From assembly GCA_963833965.1 (NCBI GenBank), contig CAWHZZ010000003.1:62001-126000 (forward strand): 64,000 nucleotides of DNA. Direction: 5' to 3'. The notes below the pieces were generated by a model. It was not told where the DNA came from. It ran no database searches and was given only the letters and a program-made list of their open reading frames with translations. This document shows, in pieces, positions 7,440 to 15,780 of this stretch. Position 1 is the stretch's first letter. Every line of letters starts with the position of its first letter. Position numbers and translations under genes: made by a program. The DNA comes from CAJCIW01 sp963833965 (GTDB taxonomy: Bacteria > Chlamydiota > Chlamydiia > Chlamydiales > Rhabdochlamydiaceae).

Positions 7440-8657
7440 TTAAGTCCCATTGCCTTGCTTGTACCGCAGGCCGTAGCGCGCGGCATTGGCCGCAACATGG
7501 TCGAGGAATTGCCCATCGGTCATGCCAGGATGCTGCTGTTCGATCTGCGCGAGAAGCTGCATAGCGGCCTGCAATTCATTGGTGTTTCCCAATGGATACA
7601 TGCGGAGCTCATCGGCTGTTCCTGCAGATCTTGTGGCGGCAAGGGTCATCAGATACACGGTCTTGGGATCATTGCCCCATGCTCCAGTTCCCCAGTTTCC
7701 TGCATGGACGATGTTTTTCACGCCTGGGCAAGTTTCTTTCATCGCGTGAAGGAAGTTTTTAAAAGTGAAGAAGAGCGCTGCGAGATCTTGTCTCTGATAA
7801 GGCTGGTCTTTTAAGGCGAGAGGCACGCGTGGAGCTTCGATGGCGTAAATGTTGCTCCCGACAGGGTTGTTATACCGAGTCAGACGGGATGAGATCTCCT
7901 GCTGGGATGCGCCGGCAAAAACATTTCCGTAGAGAGTTTGCGGGGGAACGCGTCCGGCAAGAGGTGTCGCTGTGTCTAGAACGCCAAGTCTTGGCACATT
8001 TTGGAAAAGAGCGACGTCGAATCGGTTCAAAGTGCGCTGCTGTGGGGAAAGGGCAGCCTTGATGTGGGCCAGGGCAGGGTGTTCTGCGACTTGCAGCTCA
8101 TCTTGGGCAAGAAGCGGGCCTTCGCAGAATCCGAAGAGATTCGAATCGGCGAAATTTGGAGTCCAATGGACTGTGTTTGCTGTGGAAGCGTCGTAGCGGA
8201 ATGTCCCTGGGAGGATGACCATAGGCGTTTTTGTCGGATTGAAAAGAGGCTGGGCTTCCAGCGGCTGTGGATTTAGCTTCCATTTGCTCGCAGTGACACA
8301 ATTGCCGACGCTTCTACCTTGAGTGAGGCGGTTATAGACAAAAAGCTTGTTGGGGTTCGAAATGTGATGGGGATATTGGGAAGGATTAATGTTGAGAGAA
8401 TAATCCTTGGTAAAAGGCGAGCCCGTGAGGGTCTTAATGCCAAAACAGCTGAGAATGCTGTTCCACAAATTTTTTGAACATTCTATGAATTTATTCCAGA
8501 TGTCAGTGAAGAAATTATTTGATGTTTTTGCATTTGCCCGAGGAGACATTGTTGAGAGTGTGGAGATTTGAATGTTTTTAGGGACTGTGAGTGTGTAATT
8601 AATATTTGATGCAGTGGAAGCTTTATGGTTTGGATCTAAATTTAATTTAATGCTCAT
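7440..8657 (-). CDS. PARG-like (poly(ADP-ribose) glycohydrolase) effector candidate
   Basis: 405 residues. The C-terminal part resembles the PARG/macrodomain-related catalytic fold. GFCEGPLLAQDEL (about 176-188) occupies the place of the GGG-x6-QEE loop, with Q185-D186-E187 as the catalytic-like acidic pair. VHAGNWGTGAWGND (about 317-330) matches the H-x-G-x-WG-x-GA-x-G-x-(N/D) phosphate loop, followed by an ALAATRSAG-type helix. The GGG is changed to CEG and the first Glu to Asp, so activity is uncertain. The first ~100 residues are Ser/Asn-rich with a Trp-rich segment (47-75) and contain INYTLTVP (19-26), related to the N-termini of three other proteins here. ADP-ribose removal in the host is inferred. 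Confidence 0.6.
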   Translation of the reverse strand: MSIKLNLDPNHKASTASNINYTLTVPKNIQISTLSTMSPRANAKTSNNFFTDIWNKFIECSKNLWNSILSCFGIKTLTGSPFTKDYSLNINPSQYPHHISNPNKLFVYNRLTQGRSVGNCVTASKWKLNPQPLEAQPLFNPTKTPMVILPGTFRYDASTANTVHWTPNFADSNLFGFCEGPLLAQDELQVAEHPALAHIKAALSPQQRTLNRFDVALFQNVPRLGVLDTATPLAGRVPPQTLYGNVFAGASQQEISSRLTRYNNPVGSNIYAIEAPRVPLALKDQPYQRQDLAALFFTFKNFLHAMKETCPGVKNIVHAGNWGTGAWGNDPKTVYLMTLAATRSAGTADELRMYPLGNTNELQAAMQLLAQIEQQHPGMTDGQFLDHVAANAARYGLRYKQGNGT

Positions 8658-8768
8658 GGCACATCTTTTTTTAAAAGATTATAACGCAAAAACAATTTAA
8701 TTCCTTTGAAATTTTTTATTTTAATTGTTATGAGGAAAATATATACCGAGTAAAAATTGGGAAAAATT

Positions 8769-8840
8769 AACAGGATGAACAGGATAAAGAAAGAAAGCAG
8801 AAAAAATTCCCTATCCTGGCCATCCTGTTCATCCTGTTAT
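8769..8840. repeat. Hairpin-forming dispersed repeat (AACAGGATGAACAGGAT family), copy 2
   Basis: The left arm 8769-8786 and right arm 8812-8840 form an inverted repeat of CAGGATGAACAGGAT units. The right arm is the complement of the left arm of the copy at 1111. It lies between divergent genes, upstream of msrA. Confidence 0.75.
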
Positions 8841-8892
8841 ATTCTTTTTAAATCTAACTTTTGAACTTTCTTGGGTACAGGAGAACAAAGTC

Positions 8893-9405
8893 GTGGAAGA
8901 AGCGGTTTTTGCGGGCGGGTGTTTTTGGTGCATGGAGCCGATTTTTGATCAGGCTCCAGGCGTCGTCTCGGTGTCCTCGGGATATGCCGGAGGCAGCGTG
9001 CCCAATCCGAGTTATGAAGAGGTGTGCCAGGGATGGACAGGCCACGTGGAAGCGGTCAAGATCGTGTTCGATCCTTCAAAAATCACTTATGGGCATCTGC
9101 TGGAGCTGTTCTGGCACAACATCGACCCGCTCGATCCGTATGGGCAATTTTGCGATAAAGGCGAGCAATACAAATCGGCAATTTTTTATACGAGCGAAGA
9201 ACAGAAAGCCGAAGCGAAAAAATCCAAAGATGCGCTGTCATCAGCCCTAAAAGGGCATGCGATTTACACGCAGATCCGGCCGCTGGAAGTTTTCTACCCC
9301 GCTGAAGACTACCATCAGAAGTTTTATCAAACGCATACCGCGCATTACAAGTCTTACCGGAGCTGCTGTCGAAGGGACGAACGTCTGAAAGAACTATGGG
9401 GTTGA
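8893..9405 (+). CDS. msrA: Peptide-methionine (S)-S-oxide reductase MsrA
   Basis: Repairs oxidised methionine using thioredoxin or another thiol donor. The catalytic Cys lies in GGCFWCME (residues 9-16), followed by the GVVSVSSGYAGG and GHVEAVKIVFDP blocks and the C-terminal EDYHQKFY. The start is GTG at 8893, supported by AGGAGA 9 bases upstream. The length (170) is normal for MsrA without MsrB. Five bases separate it from the EamA transporter. A pair of Cys near residues 158-159 may act as resolving cysteines. Cytosolic. Confidence 0.95.
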   Translation: MEEAVFAGGCFWCMEPIFDQAPGVVSVSSGYAGGSVPNPSYEEVCQGWTGHVEAVKIVFDPSKITYGHLLELFWHNIDPLDPYGQFCDKGEQYKSAIFYTSEEQKAEAKKSKDALSSALKGHAIYTQIRPLEVFYPAEDYHQKFYQTHTAHYKSYRSCCRRDERLKELWG

Positions 9406-9409
9406 TCCG

Positions 9410-10321
9410 ATGATGAACAAAGGAGAGAAGCAGGAGTTTGAAAAGGGGGCCTTATACATGCTCCTTTCGGCCTTCACCCTCTCCCTCTTTACCCTTTTTT
9501 CCAAATTCGGAACGGAGGGAATCCCCTATTTTCTTCTCGTTTTCTTGCGTTTCGGTATCCCTTTCCTGTTGCTGCTGCCCTTTTTTATGTTCTCGATTTC
9601 CTTCAAAGATGTTTTTTCGAAGATCGATCTAAAAATGCAGCTGATGCGCGGCGCATTTATTCTGCTTTATCAATACTCGATCTTTTACTATTTGATGTAC
9701 TCCTCTTTGCTCGATGCCACGGTCATGCAAAATACAGCGCCCCTCATCATCCCCATTTTTGAGCGCGTTTTTTTTAAGCACCGTTTTGAAAAGAAGACGA
9801 TTATGAGCATTTTGATCTCGTTTGCCGGGGTGCTTTGCGTTTTGCAGCCCACCCGCGCGCTATTTGGGCAATTGAGCATCGCCGCGCTGCTCATCCCGCT
9901 GGGTCAGGCAGGCTCGCAAGTGCTCTATAGTCACCAAGCAAAGGGGGATAACCAGAAATACAATCTTCTCTTCCTTTTTTTCATCGGGACGGTCGTGTCC
10001 GGGATTGTTTTTCTCTTCTGCAGAGCCATTTTTGATGTCCCAGGCTCTTTAAAAGGCTATACCGTTTGGATGTGGGTTAATCTCTTGCTTCTCGCTGTGG
10101 CTAGTTTGATGAATCAAACATTTCGTGGCTTGTCCTATAGGCATGGCAAAGCTTCCGCGCTATCGCCTTTTCTCTATGCGTCGATTGTGTTTTCAGCAAT
10201 CATCGACTGGGTGGTCTTTCATCGCATTCCCTCATGGCTTTCGATCGTCGGCGCTCTCCTAGTGCTGGTGGGAGGAATGATTATGATTCATCACCACAAA
10301 AAAAAGAGCGCGCATGGGTAA
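9410..10321 (+). CDS. EamA/DMT-family transporter
   Basis: 303 residues with about ten hydrophobic helices arranged as two EamA repeats (around 12-145 and 160-295). Typical features include LRFGIPFLLL in TM2, VMQNTAPLIIPIFE in TM4 and a basic C-terminal tail (HHHKKKSAHG). It is an inner-membrane drug/metabolite transporter; the substrate is unknown. It follows msrA by 4 bases and overlaps the GH63-like gene by 8 bases, so these are likely co-transcribed. Confidence 0.85.
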   Translation: MMNKGEKQEFEKGALYMLLSAFTLSLFTLFSKFGTEGIPYFLLVFLRFGIPFLLLLPFFMFSISFKDVFSKIDLKMQLMRGAFILLYQYSIFYYLMYSSLLDATVMQNTAPLIIPIFERVFFKHRFEKKTIMSILISFAGVLCVLQPTRALFGQLSIAALLIPLGQAGSQVLYSHQAKGDNQKYNLLFLFFIGTVVSGIVFLFCRAIFDVPGSLKGYTVWMWVNLLLLAVASLMNQTFRGLSYRHGKASALSPFLYASIVFSAIIDWVVFHRIPSWLSIVGALLVLVGGMIMIHHHKKKSAHG

Positions 10322-12980
10322 AACAAAGGAATCGATACGCATTGAAACTGCGTTGCAAGAGAAGATTCCCCCATGGCGCAAATGGGGGGCCTATGTTTCC
10401 GAGCGCGCGTGGGGGACAGTGCGGGAAGATTACAGTGCAAATGGCGATGCTTGGAATTATGTCACGCACGACATGGCCAGGTCCAAGGCTTACCGTTGGG
10501 GAGAAGATGGCCTTGCCGGTTGGTGCGATTTCTACCAGACTCTTGTTTTCTCTATTGCTCTCTGGAATGGAAAAGATCCGATTCTCAAAGAGAGGCTCTT
10601 CGGCTTGAATCCCTATGAAGGAAACCACGGAGAAGATGTCAAAGAATATTACTATTATCTCGATGCGACGCCGACCCATTCTTACATGAAGTTTCTCTAC
10701 CGCTACCCGCAAAACGCGTATCCATATCAGCAGCTCGTCGATGAAAATCAGAAACGGACCACCCGCGATCGAGAGTTTGAGTTGATCGACACCGGGATTT
10801 TTTCCAATCAGGCTTTTTTTGATGTCGTCGTCGAATATGCAAAAGCCGACATTGAGGATGTCTGCATCCGAATTGAGATTTTTAACCGCGGTGAAAAGGA
10901 CGCTGCGATTTCCCTTTTACCGCAGCTTTGGTTCCGCAATCGATGGTCGTGGTCGAAAAAATGGGCGGACGAGCCGGAAATCCAGGAAGGTCCCTATTCC
11001 TCCCAATTTCATACTCTCTACGCCGATCCCAAGGAACTTCCCCCTCCCGATTGGCTCTCGGCGGACTATCTCTTTTCCCCCATGTATCTGATTGGCGCGC
11101 CTGCGGATGAGCTGCTATTTACCAATAACGAAACGCATGCCGAGAGGCTTTATGGCCACGGCGCGAGGAGCAATACGCCGTACGTCAAAGACGCTTTTCA
11201 TCGCTATGTGATCGACAAAGAAAAAAGCGTTCATCCCGGCAAAAAAGGCACCAAGGCGTGTTTTTTCTACAGCGAGGTAGAGATCCCCGCTAAAAAATCG
11301 AAAGTGTTTCACTTTCGGCTTTGTCCCAAACTGATGAAAAATCCACTAGATGCCGTCGAGAAGATCGTCGCTTTGCGAAAAAAAGAGGCAGATGAGTTTT
11401 ACAATTCGATCCAGCCAAAAAATGCATCCCTGGAAGTAAAGCAAATCCAACGGCAGGCCATCGCGGGAACTCTTTGGAGCACGCAATTTTACTTTTACGA
11501 TGTGAAAAAATGGCAGGATGGCGACGACCCCACTTCGCCCCCGCCGCCTTCCCGTTACGATCTCCGCAATAGCCATTGGCGCCACTTGCATTCGCACAAC
11601 ATTCTCGTGATGCCAGATAAATGGGAATACCCATGGTTTGCCTCATGGGATTCGGCCTTTCACGCTATCGTCTTGTCGCTTGTCGATTTGCCCTTTGCCA
11701 AATACCATATGGCGGTGTTCCTAGAGCACAAATACCAACACCCCAACGGACAGATTCCCGCTTATGAGTGGGGATTTTCCGAGGCCAATCCTCCTATCCA
11801 GGCCTGGGCGGTCTGGACCATTTATCAAAAAGAAAAAAAAGAAACGAAATTCGCCGACTCCGATTTTCTTGAATTCTGCTTTTTAAAATTGATGGACAAT
11901 TTCAACTGGTGGGTCAATAAAGTCGATCGATTGGGCAATAACGTTTTCGAGGGAGGATTTTTAGGTCTGGACAACATCTCCATTCTCGACCGGAGCAAAC
12001 CGCTTGCAGATGGCGGGTATTTCGAAGAGTCGGACGGGACAGGCTGGATGGGATTCTATTCGCTCGTGATGATGCGAATGGCGCTGGAACTGGCCAAACA
12101 GAAGCCTCTTTTTCAAAAGCTGGCCATGGTCTATCTCGAACATTTTATCTCGATTGCGAACGCAATGCAGGGAGCCACTCGGGCAAGACCCGTCGATCTA
12201 TGGAACGAAAAGGATGGGTTTTTCTACGACATGCTTTGCCATGAAGATGGGACGCACCAGTGTTTGGAGGTCCGCTCCTTTGTCGGGCTCATTCCTTTCT
12301 TTTCGATGGAATTTTTCGAAGAAGATGAACTGAAGCAATTTCCCGATTTTTACGAGCACTTCCAACTCTACATCGCGCACTTTAATAAAATGGTCGGCCG
12401 CTGCCAGACCGAGTACCACGTCGATGGGAAAAAAAGGTATCTATTTTCATTAATGACAATAGAGCAGATGCGCCGAGTTTTGGAAAAAACTTGGGACCCC
12501 GACGAATTTCTTTCGCCTCACGGATTACGCAGCCTCTCCAAGTTTCATGAAGAACACCCCTTTGTCATGGATGGAATCTCTGTCGGCTATGAGCCGGGGG
12601 AATCCTTAGAGAAAATCAAAGGAGGGAATTCCAATTGGCGCGGCCCTATTTGGATGCCTTTGAATTTTCTCTTCATTCGCGCATTGAAGAGGCTTTCCGA
12701 AACGGTCGGACCTGATTTTCTGATCAAAGTCGACTCAAATGAGATTGCGCTTAAAGATATCATCGATGGCTTGCGCCGTCGCTTGATCTCTCTTTTCCAA
12801 AAAGACTCCCTCGGGCAGCGGCCAGTTTATCGAGATATGCCAGGCTTTCAAGAGCCGATTTGGAATGATTTGATCCAATTCTTTGAGCATTACCACGGCG
12901 ACACTGGAAGGGGACTCGGCGCTTCTCATCAAACGGGTTGGACCGCGCTCGTCGCTTTTTTGATCCAAGATCAAGGATAA
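10314..12980 (+). CDS. GH63-like glucosidase family protein
   Basis: An 888-residue cytosolic protein (no signal peptide) of the MGH1/GH63-type (alpha/alpha)6 glycosidase group. Recognisable blocks are AWGTVREDYSANGDAWNY near the N-terminus, SRYDLRNSHWRHLHSHN, WEYPWFASWDSAFHA, the catalytic-region EWGFSEANPP, and a C-terminal NSNWRGPIWMPLNFL with FFEHYHGDTG. Bacterial members act on alpha-glucosides, including glucosylglycerate-like compounds; the substrate here is not readable. It overlaps the EamA gene by 8 bases. The pair may move and hydrolyse a sugar, which is inference from order only. Confidence 0.8.
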   Translation: MGKTKESIRIETALQEKIPPWRKWGAYVSERAWGTVREDYSANGDAWNYVTHDMARSKAYRWGEDGLAGWCDFYQTLVFSIALWNGKDPILKERLFGLNPYEGNHGEDVKEYYYYLDATPTHSYMKFLYRYPQNAYPYQQLVDENQKRTTRDREFELIDTGIFSNQAFFDVVVEYAKADIEDVCIRIEIFNRGEKDAAISLLPQLWFRNRWSWSKKWADEPEIQEGPYSSQFHTLYADPKELPPPDWLSADYLFSPMYLIGAPADELLFTNNETHAERLYGHGARSNTPYVKDAFHRYVIDKEKSVHPGKKGTKACFFYSEVEIPAKKSKVFHFRLCPKLMKNPLDAVEKIVALRKKEADEFYNSIQPKNASLEVKQIQRQAIAGTLWSTQFYFYDVKKWQDGDDPTSPPPPSRYDLRNSHWRHLHSHNILVMPDKWEYPWFASWDSAFHAIVLSLVDLPFAKYHMAVFLEHKYQHPNGQIPAYEWGFSEANPPIQAWAVWTIYQKEKKETKFADSDFLEFCFLKLMDNFNWWVNKVDRLGNNVFEGGFLGLDNISILDRSKPLADGGYFEESDGTGWMGFYSLVMMRMALELAKQKPLFQKLAMVYLEHFISIANAMQGATRARPVDLWNEKDGFFYDMLCHEDGTHQCLEVRSFVGLIPFFSMEFFEEDELKQFPDFYEHFQLYIAHFNKMVGRCQTEYHVDGKKRYLFSLMTIEQMRRVLEKTWDPDEFLSPHGLRSLSKFHEEHPFVMDGISVGYEPGESLEKIKGGNSNWRGPIWMPLNFLFIRALKRLSETVGPDFLIKVDSNEIALKDIIDGLRRRLISLFQKDSLGQRPVYRDMPGFQEPIWNDLIQFFEHYHGDTGRGLGASHQTGWTALVAFLIQDQG

Positions 12981-13051
12981 GTAGATGAGCATTTTTCCTA
13001 AATCCCAAAAAACGGCCAACCCAGTATAATGGGGAATAAAGAGCTGCCCCT

Positions 13052-13501
13052 ATGAAAAATGCAAAGGCGGAAAGGCCAAAAGTTGGCGTCGGTGTGGCCG
13101 TTATTTCGGACGGAAAGGTCTTGCTCGGCAAGCGGAAAGGCTCGCATGGGGCGGGCTGCTGGTCCCTTGCGGGCGGGCATCTTGAATTTGGGGAGACGGT
13201 CGAAGAATGCGCTAAAAGAGAGCTTTGGGAAGAGACTGGGCTTGTGGCCTCGTCATTCATTCTCGGCCCTTGGACAAATGACCTGATCGAAGGGACCAAG
13301 CACTATGTCACATTATTTGTTTTCGTAGACAAGTTTACCGGCCATCTCGAGCTCAAAGAGCCCCACAAATGCGAAGGGTGGGAGTGGTTTGAGTGGAAAC
13401 ATGTTCCGACCCCGCTATTTTCTCCCGTTATCCAATTGATCGAAAAGCTCGGGCTAGACCAACTTGGCCTTATTTCCTCAAAAACCAAAAGATCAGATTG
13501 A
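13052..13501 (+). CDS. NUDIX hydrolase, NUDT15-like
   Basis: 149 residues. The Nudix box is complete: GGHLEFGETVEECAKREL then WEETGL (GX5EX7REUXEEXGU). The flanking pattern VGVGVAVI, LLGKRKGSHGAG and a Trp-rich WEWFEWKHVP closely follows NUDT15/MTH2-type nucleoside-triphosphate pyrophosphatases. The likely substrates are modified or canonical (d)NTPs. Its 3' end overlaps the convergent DUF2905 gene by 32 bp. The ribosome site is weak. Confidence 0.9.
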   Translation: MKNAKAERPKVGVGVAVISDGKVLLGKRKGSHGAGCWSLAGGHLEFGETVEECAKRELWEETGLVASSFILGPWTNDLIEGTKHYVTLFVFVDKFTGHLELKEPHKCEGWEWFEWKHVPTPLFSPVIQLIEKLGLDQLGLISSKTKRSD

Positions 13502-13703
13502 TAATCACTGTCAACACGATGCTGACGACGATCGAGGTAACAATCGGAAAGTAGAAGGAAAACTTCTCTTTTTGCACATGGATGTCGCCGGGGAGCCTCC
13601 CAAATGAGATCCCGAGCTTACTTCCAAGCAAAATCAACAGGCCGATGAGAATCAGCCCGATCCCAACATAGATAAACCACTTTCCAAAATTTGAGCTTTG
13701 CAC
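13470..13703 (-). CDS. DUF2905 small membrane protein
   Basis: About 77 residues. Two transmembrane helices (FIYVGIGLILIGLLILLG and a C-terminal TSIVVSIVLTVIINLIFWFL) flank the DUF2905 hallmark GRLPGDIHVQKEKFSFYFP. Function unknown. I chose the GTG at 13703 because residues upstream do not fit the family and would overlap adk; an ATG at 13745 would add 14 residues. It lies 16 bases downstream of the adenylate kinase stop, so it is probably co-transcribed with it. Confidence 0.8.
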   Translation of the reverse strand: MQSSNFGKWFIYVGIGLILIGLLILLGSKLGISFGRLPGDIHVQKEKFSFYFPIVTSIVVSIVLTVIINLIFWFLRK

Positions 13704-13719
13704 AGTGTTTACGCAGATT

Positions 13720-14472
13720 CTATTTCGCGGAAGGAATTTGTGCAACCACCTCAGAAAAGACTTTTTCTTTCTGGGTATCGCAATTGACGGTGTGCAGCAG
13801 TTTTTGCTTGGTGTAGAAAGTGATCAACGGTGCGGTCTGCTCATGGTAGACTTTGAGGCGCTTTGTGATCACGGCCTCAGTGTCATCCGAGCGATGGATC
13901 AATTTGCCGCCGCACTTATCGCATTTGTCCTTTGTTTTTGGGGGAGAATAGGTCAAATGGTAGGGCGTGCCGCATTTTTCGCAAGAGACGCGGTTTGCAA
14001 GGCGTTCGATGATCTTTGCATCGGACAGGTCCAAGTTGATGACGATAGGGGCAGGCTTGCCTTTTAAACGCGTTTGCAGAGCTTCCGCCTGCACCAGCGT
14101 ACGTGGAAACCCATCTAAGATATATCCCTTTGCGCAATCTTTTTGGGAAACCCGATCAAAAAGAATATCGAAGATCAATGCGTCAGGGACGAGCTGTCCC
14201 TTGTCCATGAAAGTCTTGGCTTGTTTTCCCAGATCGGTCTCTCGGCGCACATGGTCGCGAAGCAGGTCGCCCGTGGAAATGTGGGGCAGATGCATTTTAT
14301 CTTCGAGCATCGCGGCCTGAGTGCCTTTCCCAGATCCCGGGGGCCCGAGCAAAATAAGAACAAGAGGGGAAGGCGCATTTTCCGCTTTTTCGCCGGAAGA
14401 GAGGGAAGCGGAGAAAAACGATCCAAGCATAAAAATCCCAGTAAATAATTTCTTTATAAAAGACATCATCAT
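13720..14472 (-). CDS. adk: Adenylate kinase with a signal peptide
   Basis: Catalyses ATP + AMP to 2 ADP. The P-loop GPPGSGKGTQ lies at about 43-52, with STGDLLR (AMP site), DGFPRT, and a long LID with four zinc-type cysteines (CEKCG and CDKCGG). The C-terminal RLKVYHEQTAPL agrees. The first 36 residues precede the kinase: basic KK, the hydrophobic LFTGIFMLGSFFSASLSS, then a polar linker. That resembles a cleavable signal peptide and is absent from normal 215-residue enzymes. AGAGG lies just before the three-ATG start. A palindromic element abuts the upstream region. Export to the periplasm or beyond is inferred. Confidence 0.88.
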   Translation of the reverse strand: MMMSFIKKLFTGIFMLGSFFSASLSSGEKAENAPSPLVLILLGPPGSGKGTQAAMLEDKMHLPHISTGDLLRDHVRRETDLGKQAKTFMDKGQLVPDALIFDILFDRVSQKDCAKGYILDGFPRTLVQAEALQTRLKGKPAPIVINLDLSDAKIIERLANRVSCEKCGTPYHLTYSPPKTKDKCDKCGGKLIHRSDDTEAVITKRLKVYHEQTAPLITFYTKQKLLHTVNCDTQKEKVFSEVVAQIPSAK

Positions 14473-14487
14473 AGAACCTCTGGATTT

Positions 14488-14666
14488 GGGTGGTCCTTAA
14501 CATGTAATGCTGAACACTGCTTGTGGAGATAGCCAACCTGCTGCGTTGCCCTGCATCGCCGACCCGCTACGGGGTCGGCTGCTTCGGGTGCCCGCCTATG
14601 GCGGCGCCTTGCATCTCGTCTATCTGCACGGCGCATTGTTCTAGCATTACATGTTGCGCACCACCC
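14488..14666. repeat. GC-rich palindromic element with terminal inverted repeats
   Basis: The ends GGGTGGT-N4-AACATGTAATGCT (14488 onward) and their complement (ending 14666) form an inverted repeat of about 24 positions. Inside lie nested hairpins: GCCGACCC/GGGTCGGC (14558-14579) and CCGCC/GGCGG near 14593-14605. It is markedly richer in G+C than the AT-rich flanks. It looks like a MITE or REP-type unit. No clear target duplication is seen and only one copy is in the window. Confidence 0.6.
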
Positions 14667-14751
14667 TCAAAGCAGAGGAATATAGCATGATTGGAAAACA
14701 AACTAAAGAATTTTAAGCCCTTTAAGAAATATTCGCTAGAAAAATAATTTT

Positions 14752-15669
14752 TTAAGGCGTGTTGATTTTCAGATTTTCAAGGATGAAATCGGCGGTTTCC
14801 AGATGCCCGTGACTAGAAGCGATGAGGCAGCAATATTCCAGTACGTCGGAATGAAGGTACCAGAAATTGTCTGAAGAAGCCAATTTCAGCAAGAATTGCA
14901 GCGCTTCGTTTTGGCCATGCTTTGCGGCTCCAAAGAGAGCGGAGTTGAAGATCTTGTCGTCGATGAGAAATGTGATTTCCGGCAACACTTTAAAGAAGAG
15001 GAATTTCAGGACATCCACGTGGCCAAAAGACGCTGCACTAAGTGCGCAACGGCTCACGAGCCCTTCGTCGACGAACAAGAGATTTTCGGCAAAGGCTTCC
15101 TTGAGAAGAAATTTCAATGTTTTGCGATGGCCCTTTGCAGCAGCGGCAATGCAGCATTGGTTTAAGAGCTCACGGCTCACAAAAAACCTGCTCTGTGGAA
15201 AGATTTTAAATAGCAGAAACTTCAATACGTCTTTGTGTCCATGAGCGGAGGCGCAAAGGGAGCAACTATGCAATGTTTCATAGAAAAGCTGAAAGCAGCT
15301 CAAATCGGGAATGACCGTATGGAACAAGAATTCGAGAATATGCAGATGGCCAAAAGAAGAAGCTGCCAGGCAGGTCTGATTAATGATCTCCTCATCGAAT
15401 TCACAGGAACTTTTCTCGACTTCTTTGAAGAGGGTTTTCACCATGTGGAGGTTTCCTTGAGCGGCAGCGGCGACAAGAGGTACATTGACATTCAATTGAA
15501 TGCACTCGCACTGACTTTCAAAAGAAAACGCGCAGAAATCGATGGGGCCGCTGCGATTTTCGCGAAATACTTCCATGCTTTGCGGGCAATTTCCGTTATT
15601 TTGCAAAGTGAAAAAACAAGCTGAAAAAGAAACGGCTCCTGAAATTATTTTGTTTTTAAATGCGATCAT
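14752..15669 (-). CDS. Ankyrin-like repeat protein
   Basis: 305 residues. From about residue 60 there are six units of roughly 39-40 residues with the pattern (A/S)A(A/S)xGHxxxLxFLLxxxxP, for example AAAKGHRKTLKFLL and AASFGHVDVLKFLF. These fit divergent ankyrin repeats with long insertions between helices. The first ~20 residues are hydrophobic (SGAVSFSACFFTLQ), possibly an export signal. Ankyrin-type repeats bind partner proteins; in intracellular bacteria they are often host-directed. No enzyme domain is seen. There is no convincing ribosome site before the ATG. Confidence 0.65.
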   Translation of the reverse strand: MIAFKNKIISGAVSFSACFFTLQNNGNCPQSMEVFRENRSGPIDFCAFSFESQCECIQLNVNVPLVAAAAQGNLHMVKTLFKEVEKSSCEFDEEIINQTCLAASSFGHLHILEFLFHTVIPDLSCFQLFYETLHSCSLCASAHGHKDVLKFLLFKIFPQSRFFVSRELLNQCCIAAAAKGHRKTLKFLLKEAFAENLLFVDEGLVSRCALSAASFGHVDVLKFLFFKVLPEITFLIDDKIFNSALFGAAKHGQNEALQFLLKLASSDNFWYLHSDVLEYCCLIASSHGHLETADFILENLKINTP

Positions 15670-15780
15670 TTTGTTTTTGTTGTTATTAATTTCTTGTTAT
15701 AATTAATTCGAATTAATGTCAAATACCTCTAATCAATATTTTCTTGCTTTTGCATCATCACCGCAGCTATTCTGCTCTTT

